This document shows, piece by piece, positions 38,801 through 50,800 of a DNA stretch of 64,000 nt. Positions within the stretch are counted from its first letter, which is position 1. Every line of letters starts with the position of its first letter. The DNA is from Porites lobata (taxonomy: Eukaryota; Cnidaria; Anthozoa; Scleractinia; Poritidae). The stretch spans positions 402,501 through 466,500 of the forward strand of contig CALNXK010000173.1 in assembly GCA_942486035.1 (NCBI GenBank), read 5' to 3'. The position numbers and the translations under genes were made by a program. The notes under the pieces were generated by a model, which ran no database searches, was not told the origin of the DNA, and saw nothing but the letters and a program-made list of their open reading frames with translations.

Positions 38801-41800
38801 CATCTTCGATAGTGCACGTTTAGGTTTGTCCAGCTCCGCGAATATTCTCCAAATAGCAGATGTCGTCCTTCGAGTTGTCTTCTTGCTGTTCTTGCCATGT
38901 TTTTAGCTATTTTTTCGCCTAGTTCTTACTCTTGAAACGAGTGAAATGTCCGCCATTTTTCAAGTTCACAATCAAAACGACTCAACCTCGTCCCCAGGTC
39001 TTCTCGGTTAACCTGCGAAAACGCTGCATTTTTGACGTCATTTCCTCGTTAAACACAAAATTCTTCCAAATTTGGTCATCAGTAACTGGTTATGGTGAAT
39101 TAAACGTGTGCTTTTAGCCAATCAGAATGGGGATAATATTTTGAATAAATTATAATAAGTATTAAATATGGATCGCGCAAGCGTGTTAACCTCGTAGATT
39201 CATTTTAACCCTTTGCAGTTGTAAGCGGCTACCGAGTAAAAACTTGTTAAGGTTTTTTTTATAGTCCTCTTCCGTCTATTTATATTTGCCTTAACCCTCT
39301 GTAACTTGTATTGACCGAAATGGAAAATTGCAAAAGATACTGAACAAAAACAAAAAAGCCATAACAGACCACTTTCCTTTCTACCCTTCCGCCTAAAAAG
39401 GTCGTACTCAACCAATCGACTCTTGCCTTGCAGAAATATGCGCGATGGCCAAATTGTTTCAATGACTTTAAAGAACGAGATTGGTTCTGAGCTCTGCAAA
39501 ATTCAACTGTAAGTATCTTTATTATTTTGTTTGAATATAATTACAATTGATGCCGGTAAAAGCAAATTATAATTATTTTACACTATAAGGCTTCGAGTTT
39601 AAACCTTAAAATATCAAAAAGGGTTAGCTTTTAAGTCTTTCTTCGGTGCCGCTTATTTCTACGACGAAGTCACGGTTCGAGGTTGTCCGCCATAGTAAGT
39701 GATTCCATTTGCTGTTATTGAAATGGATGGATGAAAATTGATCGCTCTTTCTGATGTACAAATCATGTCCAGTGACATACAAATCATGTCAAAGGAGTAA
39801 AATCAAACTGGTGGCTATTACAAATTCTTAAGGACTGTCCGAAGAAATTTCAGTAAAAAATATCAGCAAAATTTTTTACTAGACGCGATTTTCTTTGAAA
39901 AGGGTCCTTTTTAAGCACTAATTTCTCAAGAAATATTTACCTTCAGTGAAATCAAAATATTTTGTGTTATTGCCGAATGATATCTGATTCTTAAGCCATC
40001 GCGTTAAAAAACAAAAAGTTACAAGCCGATTAATAAAATGGATTTACAAAGAGAGATACGAATTGCCAGTCTTACTGAAAAGAAAGCACCAACTTAATAA
40101 CAGCCTGCAGACCACTCAGCTGAAACTGTGGAATTTCCTATGAGTGCCGAACACCTATTTTAGTCAGTGAAAGTAATTAAATACGGCAGTTGATTCAGAC
40201 GTCGGATATGATGGTGCCAAATTGCACTCCGTTTGTTGTAAATATTCCCAGTCTCTAGAAAAATGTTTTATCCAGTATGGATGAGGGTTTCTGTAATCAA
40301 CGTGTTATATTCGGCACATGTAAAATGCGTCTTCTAAATCAAATGTTTAACCTAAGTCGAATTTTCGACTGTTTCAGTCGCAGATTCGACAAAGTCGTAT
40401 TTAAGTGGCTGTCCACCTAAGAGCGGTCCGGCGAGTTTGGGATCGCCTGTAAACCTTCCCTTTGTTTTTTCTGGGTGAAAAGGACTTAATGAGGAATGAT
40501 TAAAATCGAAACAATTTCTTTCAAAATCCTTTTCTGGGCTTCGCTACAGCATGAAAATTCTTTCCTGTCTGAGAGCGCTTTTTCAACCTTATTCGATGGC
40601 CGAAATTCGGTGATTTTAGAAGCCGCGCTTCTTCGTAACGGATAAATATCGCTAAATTCTACGTAGTACAATGGATTTAGCTGCAGTTTGCTTGTCCTAT
40701 GACCCGAATATGGAATAATCTGACGCAAAATTAAATTAAATGAATCAAATCAAACACAAGCCCCTTTGCGTTTTTTTTTTCCCTCTTGACAAATTCTTGA
40801 CAAAAATCACAGGTAAAATGCACTTTACAGCAAAGATCTTACCTTATTCTGTCAGAAAATAAAGTCAAAGGTGCGGGTATTGTTCTGGGGTGGAAGTGTC
40901 AAACGTTTTTAAGAGCCTCTTTTCGGCATTATTTGCATAGATTTGCCCTGTGGATATTTTCTCAGTAGCTGAGAATGTTGTTGTGTATCCTCAAAATAAA
41001 GACCATGTGTTTTCTTTTCACTAGCCTTTTTAAGTTTGTATAAATGAAAGCAAAAAAAATAATGCCATAAAGTGACATTCTTGATCAACCTGTCGGATGT
41101 GCAAATCGTGCTTGTTTACAGACAGGTTGTCCATTTCAGTTTTTAACCTTTCACCTTGAGGGCTTGTATATAAGTTTGGGCATCTTTGACAAATGCAACG
41201 ATGTAAGTTTCAGTCAATTTGATTGACAGCTTGTCAATCACCGGTCTTGAATATGAGACTACCTTTATAGCCATTCAAATATTTGCTGATTTTGAGATCA
41301 AATATTTCTCCTTGCCAGAAAGCTATAACAATAATTTTCCTACTCCCTGTTTACCAACCCTTTAGTCTATAATAAACATAAAAAACATTTCTGGGCTCTG
41401 CCTTTTTTGGACGTCAGATGCCACTTGAAAACTTCACCTAAAACAAGCTTATTTCCACTTCTCCTGCCCTATAATTCAGCAATTAACGGCCGCTGAAGTA
41501 ACCAAACCGGCACTTTCCAGACTGTTGTACAAGAATAATAATTGAGAAGTCTAATGCATGCTTAAAACGTTCATAATTTTGCGAGAAAATTAAAGATTTC
41601 ACACTGATTAGTAATGCATGCCACCAAAATATCGAAGGCAAAATCGTAATGCTTGTGACCTCGTTTTGATTTTCTTGCAAAATCAGAGATTATTCTTCTT
41701 ACGAGTTAAACTATACAGAAGTCCTTCATTCAAGTGTTAATGATCTTTACTGTGACAAGACCAAGCTGTTTTTCAATTCCTGGGAAGATTTCGAGGCCAC

Positions 41801-44800
41801 ATGGCGCACGGTTGTTGACAAGCTTTAAATCACGCCAGTATATGCCAGTCATAAAGCAATGTCAACTTGTACATCTAAAAACAACATTCAATGATGAGAA
41901 ATTCTTCCTTCTAGCGATAAATAAATTACGCCCTTAAAAAGTTCATTAAGTTTTGGCTACAACCTCAGAAAAAGAATAGTATTACAAAGACGACTGGTGT
42001 TAGTTCTACTTACCGCCGTCGACCTACGCCGAACTATTATGTATGCTGCGTGACCGGACAATATTTGTTTAGAATCCACTTCTTTGCCTCCAAAAGGCTT
42101 TCTGAATGTCCTTCTTATTTATCTCCTCCTATCTTCATTTTTCTTTTAAAATGCAAGTTGTTCGAAGATCTCCGTCACTCTCAATCACCAAGTATTACGT
42201 GACAAAAAAGAGCCTGCAATGTTTTGATCAGCGAATTTCCCGCGCCTTCCCCGGCAATTTACATAAATCTAAACAATTTTTGGTTGCCTAGAGAATAAAT
42301 AAAAATAAACGAAACAAACCTAAACTAAAAAATAGGTATTTACATTTTTGTTTTCGTCTCCCTAAGGTCAAAACTGAGAAACACTAGCCTCAGTATAGAG
42401 ACCCCCATTGAAAACCGTGATCTTTTTTTTACTTAATATTCCGTGTTTACTTCCTGTTTTAAAGCCACAACATTTAGTGTCGATTGTTCGTTAAAAAGGC
42501 GTTTATTGTCATTACAATGATAAAAACAATATATAACATTAAAAGATATATCCTAAATAAAATACACGGTCTACTAAAAAACTATGGCCAACTAATAAAA
42601 ATACTGTCTTCTAAAACTACTGTAAAAAAAACGTTCTAAAACTAATTTTAAAAATGTCTTGATTCCTGGCATTAACACTAAAATCATCTAGAAAGTCAGC
42701 ATCCTTGAGAAAAGGGGATCGGGACCCTCGTACATATGTGTGGACGGATCGTAAAAATTTCAAAAGATATGCTTGTTTTAAAACTCACTGGCATATGACT
42801 CGCCGTTTTTTGGGGGGGAAAGTTTGTCCGCTAGGTTGCTCTTAAAAAGTTTGCAACCCAGATCGATTCTGTGGATTTGTTCTGGTTACACGTTGAGTTC
42901 ACATGTGTTAGACATACATGAAAGAATGCTGTTTCTCCTCGTGACCAGAAACTTCCTGCCTTAATGTCGAGTATAGCCTCAGGGCTATACCAGTCTAGCT
43001 GCCTTATGCGGTGCTCTTATTAACTTTGAGGCAGTGTATTGCTATGAGGTTTCAGCTTTCAGGTATGGTATACCAAGAGCGCCTTGTGCTGGCGCAGTGG
43101 GGAATGGTTCTCTCAACTCATCAGGGAGCGGTTCCATCTGACAAAAAAGAACTGGAATAAACATATCGTTGATCACTTCATCAATTGGTTCCACATAGTC
43201 TTCAAAAAGAGTCAATTGTACGCATAAAATATGCAAATTTCGATTTGTAGCCCTTTGTGAAGGAGACCTAGGACGCATGGGTTGAATCTTTACGATCTCA
43301 GCCAGCAACTCGGTGTTTTCCCACCATCCTCTACTTTTCCACTACATTTTTGGTCTTTGTATTCCTGGGATCCAATGACTGCTCCCAGGTGTCGTTGACC
43401 TCCCGTTGTTATTCTGACCTCCTCTCCTGACACCAACTTGGCCTTGTCTGCGAGATCTTGTGTCTTCAGGCTACCTGGGCTTTACTATCAGTCAACTTTT
43501 AGAGCCATTGACTAGGTAGCCAAATTTCTTTCCTTCTTGACTAAAATGCTTATACCAGTTGTATAACACTGAGTTGATGGATGTGTTGATCGCATACCAG
43601 CATGGCATGGCTAGAGGGTCATTGGATCCCACATGTGGAGACCGATTCACAGTAAGCCGCGCCCTGTTGTGTAAGGGGGATTTTGTAGCACAAAGACATA
43701 ATGGCATCCAGAACCTTCTCACATCTCTGCTCAGCAAAGTCTGCAAGGATGTCGATATAAAGCGCTACCTCCTACCGATCGACAGTGAGGTATTCAACCT
43801 AAGATCCACCGTCACAAGCCCTGAGGCTAGACTGGACATAAACGCAGGAAGTTTCTGGTCACGAGGAGAAACTGCATTCTTCGGTGTATGTCGAACGCAT
43901 GTAAACTCAACGTGCAACCAGAACAAATCTACAGCATCGATCTTCTTGGAGCATGAGAAAGACAAGAAAAGGAATTACCAACAAAGAGTCGTTGACGTGT
44001 AAGTGGGATATTTTACCCCCCTGGTTTTTTGGCACGAAAGGGGGAATGGGTTAGGAATGCAAGCTTTTTCTAAGCAACCTAGGGGACAAACTTTCCCACC
44101 CCCCCCCAAAACGGCAAGTCGTATGCCAGTGCCATATCATATCCCAGCGGCTGTAAAATTGTAAAAATGGACGTATAGTAAAAAAGGAAAACGGTCGAAG
44201 GACGGCCTTCTGAGTTCGATTTCATCCAACTTCATCCAACATAATTTTCAAGGTGACATACGAGACTCACGGAAATATGACACTTTTCGCGGGAAACAAG
44301 CCGTTCTATTTATAAATCTACTCGGGAAAGGGTTGACTCAAGAAATTAATGGAGATGGAGGCTCCATTTGATGGGCTTCCGACTGGCTAGTGTTTCTCAG
44401 TTTTGACCTTAGGGAGACGAAAACAAAAATGTAAATACCTATTTTTTAGTTACGTTTTGTTTTGTTTATTTTTATTCATTCTCTAGGCAACCAAAAATTG
44501 TTTAGATTTATGTAAATTGCCGGGGAAGCCGCGGGAAATTCGCTGATCAAAACATTGCAGGCTCTTTTTTGTCACGTAATGCTTGGTTGTAAATAATCTT
44601 GATTGAGAGGGACAGAGATCTTCGAACAACTTGCATTTTAAAAGAAAAATGAAGCTAGGAGGAGATAAATATAGTTATGGAGATAAGCACGATATTCAGA
44701 AAGCCTTTTGGAGGCAAAGAAGTGGATTCTAAACAAATATTGTCCGGTCACGCAGCATACATAATAGTTCGCGTAGGTCGACGGCGGTAAGTAGAACTAA

Positions 44801-47800
44801 CACCATTCGTCTTTGTAATACTATTCTTTTTCTGAGGTTGTAGCCAAAACTTAATGAACTTTTTAAGGGCGTAATCTATTTATCGCTAGAAGGAAGAATT
44901 TCTCATCATTGAATGTTGTTTTTAGACGTACAAGTTGACATTGCTTTATGACTGGCATATACTGGCGTGATTTAAAGCTTGTCAACAACCGTGCGACATG
45001 TGGCCTCGAAATCTTCCCAGGAAATGAAAAACAGCTTGGTCTCGTCACAGTAAAGATCATTAACACTTGAATGAAGGACTTCTGTATAGTTTAACTCGTA
45101 AGAAGAATAATCTCTGATTTTGCAAGAAAATCAAAACGAGGTCACAAACATTACAATTTTGCCTCCGATATTTTGGTGGCATGCATTGCTAATCAGTGTG
45201 AAATCTTTAATTTTCTCGCAAAATCATGAACGTTTTAAGCATGCATTAGACTCCTCAATTATTATTCTTGTATAACGGGCTGGAAAGTGTCGGTTTAGTA
45301 ACTTCAACGGCCGCTAATTGCTGAATTATAGGGCAGGAGAAGTGGAAATAGGCTTGTTTCAGTTGCAGTTTTCAAGTGGCATCTGACGTCCAAAAAAGGC
45401 AGAGCCCAGAAATGTTTTTTATGTTTATTATAGACTAAAGGGTTGGTAAACAGGGAGTAGGAAAATTATTGTTATAGCTTTCTGGCAAGGAGAAATATTT
45501 GATCTCAAAATCAGCAAATATTTGAATGGCTATAAAGGTAGTCTCATATTCAAGGCCGGTGATTGACAAGCTGTCAATCAAATTGACTGAAACTTACATT
45601 GTTGCATTTGTCAAAGATGCACAAACTTATATACAAACCCTCAAGGTGAAAGGTTAAAAACTGTTGTCCTGAGAGCTTCCTACTTTTGCCTGTTATTAAT
45701 GCACTTTTATTGGTAAAAAATGTAGTTAAACCAGTTGGGTGGGCTATCTCCCACCATAAAGTTCCAAACAATGAACCAGTTTGTCATTTTGAGTTTGGCC
45801 AAGTTTCATTGAAATCGGAGAGATAGCATGTAGCACACCTGCCTGGTGCACCCATTGACTCACTCTTAATTTAATTTAATTTTGCGTCAAATTATTCAAG
45901 ATTCCGTTATAGGACAAGCCAAATGCAGCTAAATCCATTGTACTATGTAGAATTTCACGATATTTATCCGTTACGAAGAAGCGCGGCTTTTAAAATTACT
46001 GAATTTTGACCATTGAATAAAGTTGAAAAAGCGCTGTCAGACAGGAAAGAGGTTTTGTGCTGTAGCGAAGCACAGAAAAAGATTTTGAAAAAAATTAGCT
46101 CGATTTTGATCATTCCTCATTAAGTCCTTTTCACCCACAAAAAATAAAGGGAAGGTTTATTGGCGATCCCAAACTCGCCGGACCCGCTCTTAGGTGGACA
46201 GCCACTTAAAGTCGTATTCAGACGTCCATCTCAAAGAAGTTAACTTTCGATAAAAATTAGGCACCTGTGAAAATCGATGATTGAGCTGGGAAATGATAAC
46301 AGTGTCCAGTATTACTAAAAATACCGGTAGATACCCTATGATACATACCGCATTTTTTTATATTCCTCTAAACTTTGCTTTCAATTTACCGCATTATGTT
46401 ACTACACATATGCACCAGACAGGTAAAAAAGAAAGTAGAAAAGAGATTTTAAAAAGAGAAAAAATCTAAGGCTACGAAAAATTTGCTTTAAGGAGATTCG
46501 AACCCAGACCCTAAAAATCAGTCAAGACTAAAAGTCAACGCCCCTATCTACTGGACCATCGTAGTTAACGTTGTCAATAAAAGTGTAAGCGAGGTATATA
46601 TTCCTTCTCTGTGGTGATTGACAGCTCTCAAGGATGACTTTTTCGGTGTTTTTTTTTTAATTTCCGTGTAGAATTAAATCTTTAACTGATCAGAGCTAGA
46701 CTTAAAGCTCACAATAAACCCATCAATACTCTTTCAGGCTTGGTTCATGCAGGGGAACGTTTAACAAATTTATGAACTATCGATCGCGTGGCTATCGTCT
46801 GAGCCGTATAACCGTACGATTCTCTCCCCGCTCGTAAGGTGTCTTTTCATCGGTCGGGGAAAACATTAACACAACATTCTTCATCTTTATGTCCATTGTT
46901 TTAGGTTAGGGTAGCAAACCATTTAGCTTTTAGGGTTAGAAGAGCTGGTACATGACTTCTCTCCCTGGAATGAAGAGAAACAATATGGCCGCCAATTTTT
47001 AAAGTTCTCTTTTACTAACAAACGTTTAACATTTATTTCGGCAAACAAACAGTTAAGTTGAAAAAGGATTTTACAAAAGTCTCATGAGTAGGTCTCCTTT
47101 TCGATTTTAACTTGCAATATGGGTCAATTTACGCAACTTTTAATTCTGGCTCAGTTTTGGTTTGGTTATAGTTAGCCTCCCCGGCAGACGTCCTTTGGGG
47201 TTCGTTTGTCATGCATTCATTTCTCCCCCACGTCCGGGGAGGCTAGGTTATGGTCTGAAAATGGAATAATTATTACTCAGAGACAATACAGTGTTCGGTA
47301 CAAGACAATATAGTGTAAAGAATTGTTGAGAAAAAAAGCAAAAACTTGCCAATTTATGACAAAAAAGGTACTTTAAAAACGAATTAAAACATTCAAAATG
47401 TTTTGATCACGTGACTGATGACGCCATGTCCCTCTTTTGGCCATGAAAAAATTATCAGGTAGAACCAAGAGAGAATGAGCTAAGAGAGCGAATCCCTGTC
47501 CCCCCATGATAATTTTTTTAAATCCATTTAAAGTTCGAGCGCGTGCTGCGAAGGTTGTTTTGGTCTGTTGTTTCCGTAACCCGCGTGGTCTACTTTCACG
47601 TGAACGTGACATGTTTCGCCGCCAAACATTTGAAGCCATTACAGTTATTAGCGCCAGGAGCCGATACTAATCGGCTCCTGTTGTTGACGTGTTTTTGATG
47701 AGCGCGTTCCGCTCATAATTAACGAATGAATTTCCTTTACAAATGGATTGCAGTATTGGATTCAAAATTTCACTTTGAGATTAAAGAGCGAGATTTTCTA

Positions 47801-50800
47801 ATGGCTGGTAGCCTCATTTAAAGTAACGAATATTGCATGAATTCTGACACACTGTGAAAGGCAAGGGTTATCACGCGCGAAACGGGGAAACCTTTAATAA
47901 GTGGCTGGCTGCAATTAATTATGCAAAATTTACAAGATATTTTTTCTGTTTTTCCAAGAATATTTTCCTTTCAAAAACAGTACATTTGCTTTTAAGAATT
48001 ATTCTTGAGAGTTTCAAACTGCATTACTTCTTCTTAATATCTAATACTTGCGATGAATATTTCGCTGTGCGAACACAAATCAGGTCAGATGCTTCAAGCT
48101 GCTAAACAGTCGCTAACCTGGATGCCAGAGACCTTTGATGCTCGGTTTCCGGTTTCGGTCAATTCTTTATAGTGAGAGGTGTGCCCACATTTGTATAGCG
48201 CCCTCTCAAAATTTAAATGTTTGGCGGCCAAACGGTCATGTTTGAACCCACTTTGAGCCTATTTTCTCGTTACGTGTCCACAGTTGGATCCAAACGACGG
48301 TATCACAGCTCGCGGATGTGCCTGAATGTCGCCGGAAGAGACAGTTGTCACAGCACCAAAAATCCTAATTCGGAAATAATCACGTGACTGATGACGTCAT
48401 TATATTAGATCTAACATGGGAAGATATTTTATGGCAAATGTTGCCTCGGTGTGGTCTGACAGTCTTCTACGTATAAAATTGTCAAAGTAATGAAGCTTTT
48501 TAAAAAATTAGCTCAAAGGATTCTGGGAGAATTTAATTTTATAATTATTATCATGATCATCATCATCATCGTTACAAATGGAAAGAACGGAATATAATCG
48601 TAAAAATTGATTGTACATTTTATTTTCCCTTTCCTTCAATCTTTCTTTCCTTTTTTTTCCTTTTTTCTGTGTGCTTTAGTTGTCATCAGTTCGATCTGAG
48701 GAACCAGTGAGAAGGGGATGGGTGGTGGTGGGGGCTTACGCTTTTATATACCATTTTCGACAAAAAGGGCAACCCTTTCCAATAACGTCTATTGCAAAAC
48801 ATACCTAGTTTAGAATTTTGCATCTCTTTTATCTGCTGGAAATGCCTGTCCTAAAAATAATATGAATAAATCACGAACCAGAAAGTTTTAGACATTTTCA
48901 CAGCCATGCATAAAATGCATCTGTTAGCTCCTTTGGGCCTTTTTACATACCGAAATGTCAGATTTCTCTATCCTTTCATATACTTTAGCTAGTGAAATCC
49001 CTATCCTTTCATATACGTAAAGCCTGAAAAAGGTACCCTTTTCGGGCGGAGCTTCACCGTATAGGACATTATAGAGAGTACCCCCCAGGGGGCTGCTGAG
49101 TTGAAATATGGAATGCAGCTATTTCATTACTGAGGTTTTTTGATGAATCTAGCCAAAAATAACATTAAAAGTTGAAAAGTCGAAAACTACTCTAATTTAA
49201 CGATACTATGACGGCTCAGAAATCGGAGGATGGGACAAAAACTGTATTATTTATTTATTTATTTATTTGTAACAACACTGTCTAAAGCAAGTATTTTTTT
49301 TATTTATTTTTTGTTAATATCTAACTTAGGGGAGTTGGAAACAGTGACGAAGAATATCTCGAACTGACTTTCGGTGACCAGCTCTTTACAGACTCCTATA
49401 TGAGTATCTTACGGCGGGCGCTACAACGATCAGGGTTTGCCGTAAACAATAAACTGCACGTTAGATATTTTCCATGCCCTACAGGAACTTTTGTCAATGC
49501 ATCAAGTAACGATTGGCCGAGCTGTGAAAGTTGCCCTCCAGGTAAATTTTTGCGATGTGATCTGACGTTAGCCGATGTTCCATCATCCATATCTCTGTCT
49601 CTCTCTCTCAAGTTTCAGATTTTAGTTTTGTTGTTGTTGTTGTTGTTGTCGTTGTTTTCTTCAATATGTATATTTCTTAGGTTCATTCATGTTTATATTC
49701 ACTAATTCATTGATCCGTTTTAATCGTTCTTTCCCTTCGTCTGTTTCCTTCTCTTTTCTTTGATCGTCCGATCCAACAACCACTTCGTCCTATTGACTGG
49801 TCTACGTTAGGTATTGCTTCTTTTACTTTCAGTTTAATTAGCTTCTGTTGACTCCTTCCAACCTCGTTATTTCTTCCCTCCCCTAGCCATTAATCTTTTC
49901 ATTGCAATTATTCATGCTTCTCCAGTATCATCTTTTCCTTTGACGCCTTGTTATTTATCTTCCTCAATCTATTTCTTATATTAGGGGCGTGTTCGATTGA
50001 CCTTCTTCCGGAATAAGAATAAATGAACTACGCTCCGTAAATCACATGTTTTGGCATTTATTGCATTGAAATCTTCTTGAAATCAAATATTTCGATGAAT
50101 GTAGGGTTCGAAAACAAAACAAAACTTTTGTGAATTATTTTTCCGGAAAAAGGGTATTGTACCACGCTCTAAGTATGTTAAGCAATAGGAATCTTTTCAT
50201 TACTGTTAATGCTTCATTTTGCAGGAGGATATTTTTCGGACTCCTTAGCTTTTGTAAGCAAAAACGGCTGTTCAAGGTGTCCAAATGGAACATACGTTTC
50301 TCTCGACAATAGTCCAGGGACACATGCATTAAACTGCACCGCGTGCCCTCAAGGTAACGACACACCACGAGTATTGTTGAAGGGTGTTGCTAATTGTACA
50401 GAAATTTGACTAAAAATGTTCTGAGAAGTGAGAATAGATTTTATTGAACCAAAAACTGATTGAAAAATCTCCTTTTAACGTTTAGAAATTTTTCGATCGC
50501 TGCAATAATAAATTTGGTGTAGTCAATTGATTGCTGCGGTTGGGTCTTGACAACAGAAGTCAGCAAGTGATGTCAATATCAATCTCCTACCCAGACCTCG
50601 CTCGGCCAAAGACAGAGTGAGATCTGGATACGAGATTTCGTCAGATTAAAGGCGGCCGCAGGAAATCTAAAAAAGCATCGTGTCATGTCTAAGTAGAAAA
50701 AATTGGAACCCTTTATAACAATTTGCTCTGGCATGACAGTCGTGGTTTTTCCCGAGAGAGCTGTGGAAAAATTGATTTTTGGTATTTTCATCTATTTGTG

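Larger units (their letters stand above)
40402..46208. mobile_element. 5.8-kb fold-back transposon, 10-bp TSD
   Basis: The outer ends TAAGTGGCTGTCCACC and GGTGGACAGCCACTTA are inverted and flanked by AAGTCGTATT on both sides (40392-40401, 46209-46218; because the ends are symmetrical the duplication may be scored as 8-10 bp). Long inverted arms match in blocks: about 40402-40745 with 45870-46208, 41140-42425 with 44380-45665, and 42770-42985 with 43820-44130. Non-matching insertions lie between the blocks. Very long TIRs and a 9-10 bp duplication are typical of Mutator-like (MULE) elements. No transposase is seen. Confidence 0.8.

Noticed and set aside
47373..47639. 88-codon minus-strand frame with an Arg/Ser-rich start
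   Set aside because: It lies within the R3 repeat and flanking intron, and I cannot link it to any gene or splice site.
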